A DNA stretch of 64,000 nt from Beroe forskalii (taxonomy: Eukaryota; Ctenophora; Nuda; Beroida; Beroidae). Where the stretch lies: contig WFMF01000120.1 of assembly GCA_011033025.1 (NCBI GenBank), positions 124,001 through 188,000 of the forward strand. Reading direction: 5' to 3'. Position 1 is the stretch's first letter. Every line of letters starts with the position of its first letter. Made by a program: the position numbers and the translations under genes. Of the stretch, positions 11,405 to 23,200 are shown piece after piece. The notes beneath the pieces are model-generated. The model made no database searches, had not been told where the DNA came from, and worked only from the letters and a program-made list of their open reading frames with translations.

Positions 11405-12026
11405 GTAAATTGAGCAATCCGTCGAGGCCAGTATCGCGCCAGTATCACGCCAGTACCGCGCCAGTATCAGGCCAGTACCACGCAAGTATCGCGCCAGTAT
11501 CAGGCCTGCCTCACGCCGTTATCACGCCAGTATCGCGCCAGTAGCACGCCAGTAGCGCGCCAGTAGCACGCCAGTAGCACGCCAGTATCGCGCCAGTATC
11601 ACGCCAGTACCGCGCCAGTAGCATGCCAGTAGCACGCCAGTATCACGCCAGTCGACACTAACTTATAGCCAGGACGCCAGTAGCGCGCCAGTTTCAGATC
11701 ATATACTGGCGTGTTACTGGTGTCCTGGCTTAAAGTTAGTTCCGACTGGCGCGATACTGGCGTGATACTGGCGTGCTACTGGCGCGGTACTTGCGCAATA
11801 GTGGCGTGCTACTGGCGCGCAACTGGCGTGCTACTGGCGCGCTACTGGCGTGCTACTGGCGCGATACTGGCGTGATACTGGCGCGATAACGGCGTGATAC
11901 TGGCGCGATAAGGGCGTGAGGTAGGCCTGATACTGGCGTGGTACTGGCGTGGTACTGGCGTGGTACTGGCATGATACTGGCCTGATACTGGCGCGATACT
12001 GGCCTCGACGGATCGCTCAATTTACC
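11405..12026. mobile_element. Foldback element with 11 bp GCGCCAGTATC-type repeats
   Basis: About 622 bp. Ends GTAAATTGAGCAATCCGTCG and its inverse (one mismatch) flank about 25 copies of an 11 bp unit (GCCAGTATCGC, GCCAGTAGCAC and relatives), then a short spacer near 11700, then the reverse complement array. The 9 bp GAAGTTTTG is present on both sides (11396-11404 and 12027-12035). The duplicate at 18670-18680 has a single GAAGTTTTG and no element, so this is a true insertion with target duplication. No transposase is encoded. Confidence 0.9.
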
Positions 12027-12387
12027 GAAGTTTTGTAGTAATGCTTATCATGCGAATATAAGTCATAAAAATACGGACAAGATGTTGAAATCTGGTTCAT
12101 AATAACAAGCATTTAAGGATTTAAAAAAAATATGTTAAATAGTATGTTGCAGTCCTTGAACTCTCATTCAAAATTTGCTAAAATATTTACATCATATGAA
12201 GTAAGCACTATTCATCATGAAAACGTCAAACCTCAAGCAATGTTGAGCAATGTACCATAAAATCCTCCAGATAAATGATCTGAAAATTGTTGAGTATCAG
12301 AAAATTTGAAATGTAGAATAAGTTGAGAATAGAATCAAGGAAGCATGGATGTCATAGCTTAAATTTCTTAATTAGGTTACCAAGTTG

Positions 12388-12535
12388 TTTCGATGTTACA
12401 AACATACAATACATCTGCATCAGTTCTCAAATTTGATTAAATAAAGTTGTGTTGTAAAGTTTAAAACTTTACAACACTACTTTAAACAATCAATGGGTGA
12501 TGTAGATGCATATTGCATGTTTGCAACATTGAAAT
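12388..12535. mobile_element. Palindromic MITE around AAAGTTTAAAACTTT (copy A)
   Basis: The perfect core GTTGTAAAGTTT/AAAACTTTACAAC extends through imperfect arms to about 70 bp each. Related palindromes lie at 19037-19185 (the duplicate) and 24126-24352. Confidence 0.75.
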
Positions 12536-12730
12536 GTTATGATCCCTCCTTAAAACACATTTTAATTTTGCCCCAAAAATTGTGAATCAAAATCCATAGG
12601 AAATATGGTTCAAAAATACGTTGATCATGTCATTCATATCATACATCTCCATAAAAAACAACACACCTGGTACTTGTGTGATGACTCATAATACTTTAAT
12701 AGTATCAAACATTATGAAATTATTAATTAC

Positions 12731-12850
12731 CTTTAGGTCAGGCAATATGCTCTGCTGTTTTTGGACCCAAATCCATGACCCAATTACAGATTTGAAATCC
12801 TCCTTTCGACAGAGTAAGAAAAGTTGTCCATTTTGAGTAAATTTCACTAT
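12731..12850 (-). pseudogene. Maelstrom exon 4, partial copy
   Basis: 40 codons in phase 0, acceptor TGTTTCAG, donor AAG/GTAATT intact. It encodes IVKFTQNGQLFLLCRKEDFK. No fifth exon follows on this side because the duplication ends at 11231. Confidence 0.75.
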
Positions 12851-13261
12851 CTGAAACATAGGGTTTTCAGAAAGTTTAATAATTTGGTGGTCCCTGACAT
12901 TTTTCTGACTAAAAAGTTTAATAAATTTGGTGGTCCTTGACATTTTTCTAACTAAAAAGTTGCACTGTACTTACTTTATAGAAACAAAATTATGAAGGAC
13001 CACCCAATTTAGTACACTATAGTAACTGTTTACATATAAACATTTCAAAGACCACCCAACTTAGTACATGACTTACTGTATTTCACACTCGACCAGGACC
13101 CACAACCTGTGTCATGTACTTAGACCTGATCCCCCTGTACATATCGAAATCTGAGAAAGTCAAATATGGCCCTGAGGATTTCTTTGAATAAAGGAATAAA
13201 AGGCTATTTCTAGATTGACGGCCATCACTTCTACATTCTATTGCCTTTTTTGCCTTCTTAT

Positions 13262-13382
13262 CTGTCTAGAAATGTTATCAACTGAATCAGCACAAATGTA
13301 GAAACATTTGTCATAAATGTCAATACCATGAATCCTCTCACAGTTTGTCATAACTTGACTTGCATCACCTGCTCTCAAATCC
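13262..13382 (-). pseudogene. Maelstrom exon 3, partial copy, donor lost
   Basis: 121 bp, encodes RDLRAGDASQVMTNCERIHG and then KCFYICADSVDNISRQ. The donor base at 13261 is A instead of G (CAG/ATAAGA). Reading through adds IRRQKRQ and then a stop. Confidence 0.75.
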
Positions 13383-13585
13383 CTGGTTTGGAAGTAATTT
13401 TAATGAAATTGAATTTAACTTAAGCAACAATAATTGATAGCTATTTGGTTTTATGATAATGCAATATTACAAAACAGAAGTCATATTCCTAGAATATCTG
13501 CACTTGTACCTTTTGGGTGCTTCTTGTTAAGATATTCAGGCTACATGATCTAGAACTTAACATAAAATTGTTGAAGAGAAGCTAC

Positions 13586-13825
13586 CTCTGGATGTCAATC
13601 TTTACCAGAGCATCATATTCATCTATGATGCCATTCCTCAGTGTCCCTTTACAGAGTGAAAACTCAGCAGGAACACAAGAACCATCACCAGAGTTTACAT
13701 GAATGTTGACTCCTATGAGTCCAAATTCAAAGTCAAGAAGATCATCTGCAGAGTAAGCTTTTCTTTTAAATTCAGAGCATACTTGACTTATTTCTCTTTC
13801 CTTCTGTTTTTGATGCTCTATTCCA
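13586..13825 (-). pseudogene. Maelstrom exon 2, partial copy
   Basis: 240 bp, acceptor TTCTCAG, donor AG/GTAGCT, nearly identical to 24500-24739. It encodes the start of the Maelstrom domain (DLLDFEFGLIGVNIHV, VPAEFSLCKGTL). Confidence 0.75.
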
Positions 13826-14688
13826 CTGAGAATATCAATTTATAAAACAATTGAATTTAATAAAACAATAGAATTTTATTTTTACACCATTTTGACCAAA
13901 TATCATTAATGAGGTAACATATGAATGAGATGAATTATATATAAGTATATAGGTTGGTACTAACTAGGTATCAAAATAAGAACTATTTATACATCATGAA
14001 AGAAAATATACATATATAATTATAATATTGATAACAAATGCATTGGGCACCCGTCAAATGCATTCAACCCCACAATACAGTTGCAAGTCTCTGATGAAGG
14101 TATCTCACTTGGATCCTGGCAAAGACTAAGAAAAGAGTTGTTGGAAAGTTTTGTGGCTTGACTGTACAAAGATGACTGTATTCATATCCCAAGGATAGTG
14201 ACAATGATCATAAAATGAGGTATTCTGTACAAAGTAATGAGCTAGTTACACAATATTCAAAATACTCTTTTCCTACACTATCCCTTCAGAAAGTCTATGT
14301 CCAAGCAGATCCTGTGGATGATGGGTATACTGTTTGATGTATGCCTGACAACACTATACTTGGCATTAATTATTATACTTGGCATATTAGAAATTGGCAG
14401 ATTAATTAACAGTGTTCATTAACAGTGACACCCTCTCATCTCTGGAATGTCCCTGTGGGCTGATCTCATTGATTAATTAACCTGAGAGAGTAATTGGCAA
14501 GCATATTTAACTTTAAAAATCAGAGATAAATCCTGATATTACTCATGCTCAATGATCCATGGACTATCTTGTACTTCAAGCCAAGCTAGAGGCTTACAGT
14601 AGAAAATTGCCACCTCTAAAATGCGATCATTAATTAATAAGCCTGTATTCATTCTAAAATAAAGATTAATTAATATTAATAGTCATAC

Positions 14689-14957
14689 ATGGTATAGTCT
14701 GTAATGATGGGAGCCTCAGTATCTAATCTTTGAGACGATGTCTCCATTTTAGGGATATTCTTTGGCATAGGCCTTCCTTGGCCTTTTGCCATGTCCTTAA
14801 ACATCTCTTTTACATCCTTAGTTTCATTTTTCCAGTCTTCACTGGCATATTTAACCAACTCAGGAACAGACAAAGGTTTTCCAGCCATTCTTTCATATTT
14901 CTTTCTGTTTTCTTTTGCATACACAATGTATGCATTTCCCTTTTTCTTACTTGACAT
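14689..14957 (-). pseudogene. Maelstrom HMG-box exon, partial copy
   Basis: ATG at 14957, encodes MSSKKKGNAYIVYAKENRKK and an HMG box nearly identical to the copy at 26447. If the GTATGA donor is not used, the frame stops at 14676 to give a 93-residue HMG protein. Confidence 0.75.
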
Positions 14958-15075
14958 ATATGCCTGTTAAAGTTTGAGATGATCAAGGCAAGGATATCCT
15001 TTTTGGTGGCAAACTCCTGCATGCATGGCTTATCCATACATGGCTTATCCATGCATGGCATATTTGTGCTTGGCC

Positions 15076-16660
15076 TAATACCAAGAATTATCTCGAAACA
15101 GACATCTTTTAAAGTAGAAATGCATTGTATGACGTAAGTATTGTACAGATGCAAATGTATAGTACAGTTTTATTCCAGACAAAAATTAAATAAAAATCTG
15201 AAACTATTCTAAAACTTTTTATTTATTTTTAAAATGTGAAATATTATATTCAAAATTATCACAAATTCATAATTCAATGCACTAGTTCAATTCGATGTCA
15301 ATAGTTAAATTTACCAGACCCTGGTTTTCAATTGACCATTATAATAAAACCAAAATTAACATTCAAGTCCAACAATTAATCATAATTCAATTGGCCATTA
15401 TTTACTTATTTCTTGCTTATTATGTAAATCAAGGGAATCAAGGTTAATCCTTGAACCCTTGATGAGGTAATGAGGAGCAACACTATTATAGTATCACATA
15501 ATATACGGTTATAATACGGTATTGAATAACAATTTGATTATTCATTCATAGTTGTAAAAGGAAACAGAATTATTGTATTAGAAAGAAAGTGGTCTTTTAA
15601 ATTTTTTTACTACCCATTAACCAATACCAACCAAGCCGTACTGTACAAAACAGCCAATTTTTTGTAGAATCAATCTCAGTCTGAATTAAGAAGTTATGAA
15701 ATTAATGGCCTGCAATTTAAGAAAACACAATCAAACTTAAATATAGAACATTACTTACTGTGTTTACTTATTATATAACTGGTCAAGAATCTTTTTCAGG
15801 TAAAAGCCAGGCAAAAAATCTAAGGTTCGTCCTTGTTTTTAGATTCTGTTTTACCAAGCTTTTTACTTAAATATTAAATCAACATCTTTTATTTACATTT
15901 ACTTTTACTTTCCATTGAATTATTTTATCAATTATATTCCCAATATATTATAATTTCTTTACAAGTTCTAATGATTTTATAGCATCACTGCTTTTGATAT
16001 TTTTCTATTTCTTCTCACCCTTTTATCCAATTATAGTAAAACAGATCTATATTGCAGGGCAATATATACCTAGTCAACCAATAATCATAATATCTGAGGT
16101 CATGTCTGTCACAGTGAACTGATCAGGCAAAGTGGATAGCTCATAGCTTATCTCAGGTTGATAAACTTAAATCAACTGCAAGCCAAGGGTGTTTTGATCT
16201 GGTGAGTGGTCTGCTTGACGCCTAGGGCCCAGCGTTGATGGTCACCAAACTAGCATGGTCCAGGACTGGCAACCCATCCAGGTCATCAACAGCTCAGGAT
16301 ATCCCCCGATGGTTTATGTCCAAAGAAACATATAATACCACCACCTTTCAGGTTGATTACAACGACCTTGGAATTGTCTTTAGACTAAACTCGAATTTAA
16401 ATAGTGCTGGCTTGGTCATGTGACACAAAACTGACCCAAAGTGGTATCTACTTCTACACAGGGACCAAAATCTTCGACAAGTTTAAGATCAGCAGGATTC
16501 TTAGCTATGCTCATAGGACCAGGCGGCTGGAACCTAGAAAAGCAAGTGAAAATCCTGCAAGTGCAACGAACTAGCCTTGGGATTGTCCTGGACAGATTTT
16601 ACATGGAGTCAAATCTATGTTTTGGGTCGTGTTACCATGCTGGAGCCTGGCACAATTCAA
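15076..16660. other. AT-rich intergenic sequence
   Basis: Nothing gene-like was recognised between the HMG exon of the partial copy and the MITE at 16665. Only short, random-looking open frames are present. Confidence 0.4.
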
Positions 16661-16664
16661 ATAA

Positions 16665-16821
16665 GAGATCGTTCACATATTACGTGATCGCCTATGGAGG
16701 GGGGGGTCCGAATGATTGCGTTACATGTTATTGTAACAAATACAACTACTGTAAACTAGATTACAGGGGGGGGGGTTAAAATCGACCAGAAATTGATTAT
16801 GTAATATATGAACGATCCCTA
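16665..16821. mobile_element. MITE with GATCGTTCACATATTACGT ends (copy 1)
   Basis: Terminal inverted repeats GATCGTTCACATATTACGT and ATGTAATATATGAACGATC surround G runs and GTTACATGTTATTGTAAC. An inverted copy lies at 17291-17458, so the two bracket the last Maelstrom exon. Confidence 0.8.
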
Positions 16822-16860
16822 AGTGTAGACAAGAAAACAATACCTTATGATAGAAGCTTT

Positions 16861-17237
16861 TTACAACGTCCCTATAGTCCCAGACTTACTCGTCGGATGA
16901 GTGCTAGTTTTTGTTCTATGACCACGGCCATAACTAACAGGTTGAGTACAGATTCTACCGAATAACACTGAAGTAGTATTATTCTCAGGAAGACTTGGTG
17001 GAGCAACTTCCCCATCCCTACTTGGGAAGCCAGGAGGTGGTCGGACTACAGGTGGGCAGTTGCTGGGGACAGATGGAGGTTTTCCAGCAGAAAGGCAAAG
17101 GGTGGGTTCCGTATAAACAGTCTCTGTATACTGCTGCGTGATGGCTGGTGCTGGTTGAATGGACATGTCCTTCTCCTCCTCACAGTTCATGGCATGTTCC
17201 TTTCTTCCTAGCTCTTTCTGGGACGCAGGAGAACTAC
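16861..17237 (-). CDS. MAEL: Maelstrom exon 6 (C-terminus)
   Basis: Acceptor CATCTTAG at 17238, phase 1 entry, stop TAA at 16861. It encodes SSPASQKELGRKEH, a proline-rich stretch (VVRPPPGFPS) and PVSYGRGHRTK. Low-complexity RG tails are usual for Maelstrom. If the weak GTCAGT donor of exon 5 is skipped, the protein ends at 17711 instead. Confidence 0.55.
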
Positions 17238-20200
17238 CTAAGATGTTTTAGGATCATTTAAGAAAGTTTGAATATAGGCAGTGTTGAATTAGGGATCGTT
17301 CAGATATTACGTAATCAATTTTTGGCCGATTTTAACCCCCCCCCCCTCCCCCTCGTAATCAAGTTAACAGTAGTTGTATTTGTTACAATAACATGTAACG
17401 TAATCGTTTGGAAACACCCCCTCCCCCTAGGTGATTACGTAATATGTGAACGATCCCTTAGAGAGTAACTGATCAATGAATTAATTGAGGAACTAACCAT
17501 TTCTTGTATAGGAAGTATATTGTATTTTTCAACGATTTCCAGAACGATTGTTCCATCATTCATTTAGGTCTATTCAGTATATGAAAGCTTGACATTTAAA
17601 ATATACCCATTAGACCTAGTACAACTGGCAGTTGAGATAGAGACACGTATGGCAGGAATTAATTGGATTTGAATTTGAATATAAAGGGTGAAGGGTGAAG
17701 AATGAAGATCCTACTGAAATAACTGACCATCACATGCTGAAGCAAGTTTATGTCCTGGCATCTGATGAGGTCTCCTGAGGCCCCTGCCTCTTCCGACGCC
17801 TGTCTTCTTGTACAGCCCAGTGGCCTGCCCAAATCCAATGGAGCTCTTCCCATGACTATATGATGCGGTGTTGGAAGTATCATAGGTTACAGATTTTTTA
17901 TCATAAGTACCAGAGCAATCTTCCATCTTGTTTTTCCCTTCACCGTGGTCCACATTTTTCTTTGGCCTCCTGGGCATGAGAATATTGCCCTCAGGGTCAG
18001 GGGACTCTGTTTGCCTCTTTCCAGTGGCAGTGGCAGGTTTATCTGAACTACAGCTATCTCTATTAGTGCATCCTTCAGACATGCCACAGGTGAGGTTTCT
18101 GCTTGAATAAACATGGCTGGGTTTTCTCGGCATAGATGCCTCAAGATAGTTCCCTGGAACTGGGTCTAGTAGAAGATCGTTATAATCTTCTGCTGGGCAG
18201 GCAGGGGTATTGTTAGGCGCCTTCATCTTTAATTTACTGGTTGGGATAGTTTCATTAACATGAAAATGTTTCCCATTGATTGGAATTATTTCTGGAATCA
18301 AATCTACAAGATATTGTGCCAGCAAGAAAAAATATTTTCTTGTATTCTTCTTGGCACATGCTGCCTTGTCCCGAGCATTCTCATTTTCATTATGGTATGG
18401 GCAGCGGAATGATTTCTCAAAATCATAAGTTGGCTTGCTGAATAGTTCTGTGAACGTGGTTGCTGAAAATGCTGCTTTGGCACGATCACTCTGAAAAAAC
18501 ATGGAATATACTATACTTTAATACACCTCAGGTAGATTGCTGGCAAAGGCAGAGATATTTGAGATTTTTGCAGGGAAAACTGAATTGCGAGGACATTCAA
18601 TAGCAATAATTTCATGGGTGTGGATTAACAAATTTGCATAGACTAAGAATTTTGTTATTGGAATTGTGTGGAGTAAGAAGTTTTGTAGTAATGCTTATCA
18701 TGCGAATATAATTCATAAAAATACGGACAAGATGTTGAAATCTGGTTCATAATAACAAGCATTTAAGGATTTAAAAAAATATGTTAAATAGTATGTTGCA
18801 GTCCTTGAACTCTCATTCAAAATTTGCTAAAATATTTACATCATATGCGAAGTAAGCACTATTCATCATGAAAACGTCAAACCTCAAGCAATGTTGAGCA
18901 ATGTACCATAAATCCTCCAGATAAATGATCTGAAAATTGTTGAGTATCAGAAAATTTGAAATGTAGAATTAGTTGAGAATAGAATCAAGGAAGCATGGAT
19001 GTCATAGCTTAAATTTCTTAATTAGGTTACCAATTTGTTTCGATGTTACAAACATACAATACATCTGCATCAGTTCTCAAATTTGATTAAATAAAGTAGT
19101 GTTGTAAAGTTTAAAACTTTACAACACTACTTTAAACAATCAATGGGTGATGTAGATGCATATTGCATGTTTGCAATATTGAAATGTTATGATCCCTCCT
19201 TAAAACACATTTTAATTTTGCCCCAAAAATTGTGAATCAAAATTCATAGGAAATATGGTTCAAAAATACGTTGATCATGTCATTCATATCATACATCTCC
19301 ATAAAAAACAACACACCTGGTACTTGTGTGATGACCCATAATACTATAATAGTATCAAACATTATGTAATTATAAATGATCTTTAGGTCAGGCAATATGC
19401 TCTGCTGTTTTTGGACCCAAATCCATGACCCAATTACAGATTTGAAATCCTCCTTTCGACAGAGTAAGAAAAGTTGTCCATTTTGAGTAAATTTCACTAT
19501 CTGAAACATAGGGTTTTCAGAAAGTTTAATAAATTTGGTGGTCCTTGACATTTTTCTGACTAAAAAGTTTAATAAAATTGGTGGTCCTTGACATTTTTCT
19601 AACTAAAAAGTTGCACTGTACTTACTTTATAGAAACAAAATTATGAAGGACCACTCAATTTAGTACACTATAGTAACTGTTTAGATACAAACATTTCAAA
19701 GACCACCCAACTTAGTACATGACTTACTGTTTTTCACACTCAACCAGGACCCACAACCTGTGTCATCATGTCATGTACTTAGACCTGATCCCCCCCTGTA
19801 CACATCGAAATCTGAGAAAGTCAAATATGGCCCTGAGGATTTCTTTGAATAAAAGGCTACTTGTAGTATGAAGGCCATCACTTCTACATTCTATTGCCTT
19901 TTTTGCCTTCTTACCTGTCTAGAAATGTTATCAACTGAATCAGCACAAATGTAGAAACATTTGTCATAAATGTCAATACCATGAATCCTCTCACAGTTTG
20001 TCATAACTTGACTAGCATCACCTGCTCTCAAATCCCTGGTTTGGAAGTAATTTTAATGAAATTGAATTTAACTTAAGCAACAATAATTGATAGCTATTTG
20101 ATTTAAAGATAATGCAATATTACTAAACAGAAGTCATGGCGTGTAGAATAGGGATTTCTTCGTCAATTTAATCAGAAATGAGGAAAACAAGAAAATTTAT

Positions 20201-23200
20201 TTTACACAAACAACATAAATATAAATATTAATTGTCAGAGATAAAGATGGTTCCAAAAAACTCAGGTGATAAAGGATTTGAGTGATAATGTTGAAAATTG
20301 TTCTCTGTGAAACTGTTCTGAAAATTATATTCCTTGCCATTTTTGAAACTTGAAATTTAGTTTAACACATGCTTAACTGAGCTCAATCGTTTGCACGGAA
20401 CTGACTGAGTTTGGGAATTCATTTTAAATTCCCGCCCTGGCCAGGGCGGTAACCCCCCGCGGTAAAAAGAAAACTGGCCAGGGGTATAAGTTAGAGATTT
20501 GAGTGTCACAGGGTGATATAAGATATAATATATAATAATATCATGATAATTGGGACCCATCTTAAAACGATGAGATCTCAAGAACGGGAAGTGGTAGAGC
20601 CATGATCGAGGTCACGTTTTGTTCATCTAAGATGGAAGTTTGGCTTAGGCTATAAGAGAAGTTCTGGTGACGTCATTTTCACGTCACTATGACGTCATCA
20701 ACTTAGCGAAATTCTATTGCTTTTTTAGCGAAAATAGGCCATTTTCGAGCCATTATTCACCAAGAAGGAAAGGAGATAGCTCTCTGATTTTTCAGAATGA
20801 TTTTTAGCAAATTTAAAGAGCTTTCAGAAAATTATATGGATTATTGGGCTATCTCGATTTTTCATCGAGATATACGCGATTTTCTAAGGTACGGTGAAAA
20901 ATTGATTTCCAAATTATAGGACAAAACTTAAACGAGTGAGATGTCAAAAACTGCGACGTATCTTGAGATGAGACCGGCCAAAGTATGTTGTACTAAGGCA
21001 GAATTGTGGCTTAGGCTATATTGGAAGTTGGTTTGAGCCTATTTGGGTGTTGTGATGACGTCATCAAAATCGCGTAAAACCACTAAAACAACGTATTTTG
21101 TGGTAGAACGCTATTTTGGGCTACTTTGAACATCTCTAACTCAAAGAGTTTATATCGGATTATGTTTTACTTTGATATGCTGCTTTTAGACCTTGAGATT
21201 TAGCTATAAAACGAGTTTCAGGGCGATCAGTTGAAGATTGTCGTCCTGGGAGACTTCTAAAAATTGAACTGCAAATTGATTGAAATTATGTTTATGACAA
21301 AAATTTGTACTGTAGTCCGGTTCTGTGATACGATGGTGAACTGATGTTTGTTTGTTTGTTTGAAAACCCACGGTGGGGCACCACTAAGGGCTTTGAAATC
21401 AATAAAATTAGAACAATAAAAAATTGATATAAAATCCCTCGATAGGGAACTCGACAAACTGAATGAAAAGAAATGTTTGACACGCCAAAGTTCTTAAACA
21501 CAAACATAACAATCAGAGAATGTGTTGCGAGATCTAAAAAGACCTGTATGCGCGACAGACTGCTGATATAAAACTTAACAGCATTTTAAACGGCTTAATG
21601 TCATTAATTTCCCACACTCCTGAACGCATATGCTCCATGCACCCTTCAGCTCATGTGTTTGATCGCGCTGTCTTCTCCACACTGTTGACAATCCCACTTC
21701 TGATGAAATGTCGCTTTCCAGGCTCATCTGCCTTCTTCTTCTTCAGTTCTGCAACAAGGGTCCTGTGCACAGCCCGCTGATCGTAGGATCTGTCTGGAGA
21801 CAGATATACAGTCTTAAACTTGTCCTTCTCGCTGAGTCGTCGAGACTTAGAAATGACCTGCGACACAATTAACGAACTGGACACAGCGACCTTAACAGGC
21901 CGGGATCTACCGTCCTTACCCTTACCCACTCGACAAACCTCCATCTTTGGCTTCTCTCCGATCACTTCCATGATTTCGACGATCTTCGCGTTGAGGTCCT
22001 CGTTCTTTTCTTCCACAAGTCCAAATACCATGATATTTCGACTTCTGTCCTCCTCTTCCACAACTTTCTTCACTACTGACACGATGTTAGCTGGTGTGAC
22101 GGGTGTCTGCTCTTGTTGTCCTGACTGCACGACCTGACTGTAGCTCCTGAACTCCTCTTTCACAGTCTCTTGAACTGAGGACTTAACGCTTGAAGTGACT
22201 GCTCGCAGCTGTTCGTCCTTGCATTCCAGTAACTCCCCCTGAAGCCGAACCACAGTCTCTTGCGAGTCCAGAAGCTTCTTCTGCAACACCAGAGTCTCAC
22301 TGCTTGCCTGATTGACACTTACTGAAGCCTCCAGAGACTCATCAAGCTTTTCCTGCAACTCCTCCGACTCTTCAGTTATCCTTCTGATCTGATTGTTCAG
22401 CTGGTAAATGATTGATAACGCTGCATGCAGTGAAGAGGCGAGCTCCTCCTTGACAGGGACTTTACACTTGCTGAGAGTCACTTCTTTCACGCTCGAACAT
22501 CCAAGCATCTGCAGTCTTGAATTGAGCCATTTTTCCGATTTAACTGTACAATCCATCACAAAGCAGTGTATTGCTACAAGCTGCTGTTGAACGCACAATC
22601 ACTTATCAGTGGTAGAGATAACAGACGAGCAACGTATGATAAGTGACAGATGATGATAAGTGACAGATGATGATAAGTGACAGATGATAATGGTTTCTCC
22701 ATGTCTCGCAGTGAATAGGGATACGAAATATACGATTGACTAGTGAAGCACATGAGTTCACGCGGACGTTTTGTAGAAATTAGGGGATTTGAAGAAATTG
22801 ATATTTACATGGGATTTTCGACTAGATTATGTTGAAATGAGTTTAAATACGACTAATGCACGTGAAATTAGATCTAGTTGCCATTTTCAGCACGTGAGTA
22901 CACACGGACGTTTTATAGAAATTAGGGGATTTGAAAAAATTGATATTTACACGGGATTTTCGACTTGGTTACGTTGAAATGAGTTCAAATACGACAAATG
23001 TGCGTAAAATTAGATCTGGTGGCTATATTTCAGCACGTGAGTTCACGTGGACGATTTGTAGAAATTAAGAAATATATCAATTCTAGTAATTCCAAGTTAG
23101 AATAACGTAGTTTTGGACTTCGTCAGGGTGAGTTATGTGGATTGGACTTGCGTTTGGGCTAGTAACGTGTGTTCGGACTACGTGAGGGCAAGTTACGTGG

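Larger units (their letters stand above)
11231..15075 (-). pseudogene. Partial duplicate of Maelstrom (exons 1-4 only)
   Basis: Homologous to 18509-26565 with roughly 3% mismatch in the stretch checked. It carries the HMG-box exon (14689-14957) and exons at 13586-13825, 13262-13382 and 12731-12850, all open and the same length as in the other copy. It stops at 11231, just short of where the fifth exon would be, so the catalytic-like end and C-terminus are absent. The donor of its third exon reads CAG/ATAAGA where the other copy has CAG/GTAAGA (change at 13261), while its fourth-exon donor AAG/GTAATT is intact. It also carries an 11 bp-unit foldback insertion at 11405-12026. It may make a short HMG-containing protein, but as a Maelstrom gene it is broken. 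False duplication in the assembly (two haplotypes laid end to end) is an alternative. Confidence 0.75.

Noticed and set aside
12686-12943. Minus-strand frame starting MSRTTKFIKLF as an independent gene
   Set aside because: It contains Maelstrom exon 4; the part upstream of the acceptor TGTTTCAG is intron sequence that happens to be open.
19380-19381. AT-AC (U12-type) intron to explain ATCATT after Maelstrom exon 4
   Set aside because: U12 AT-AC donors read ATATCC and the acceptor here is an ordinary CAG; the duplicate has GTAATT, so a mutation is simpler.
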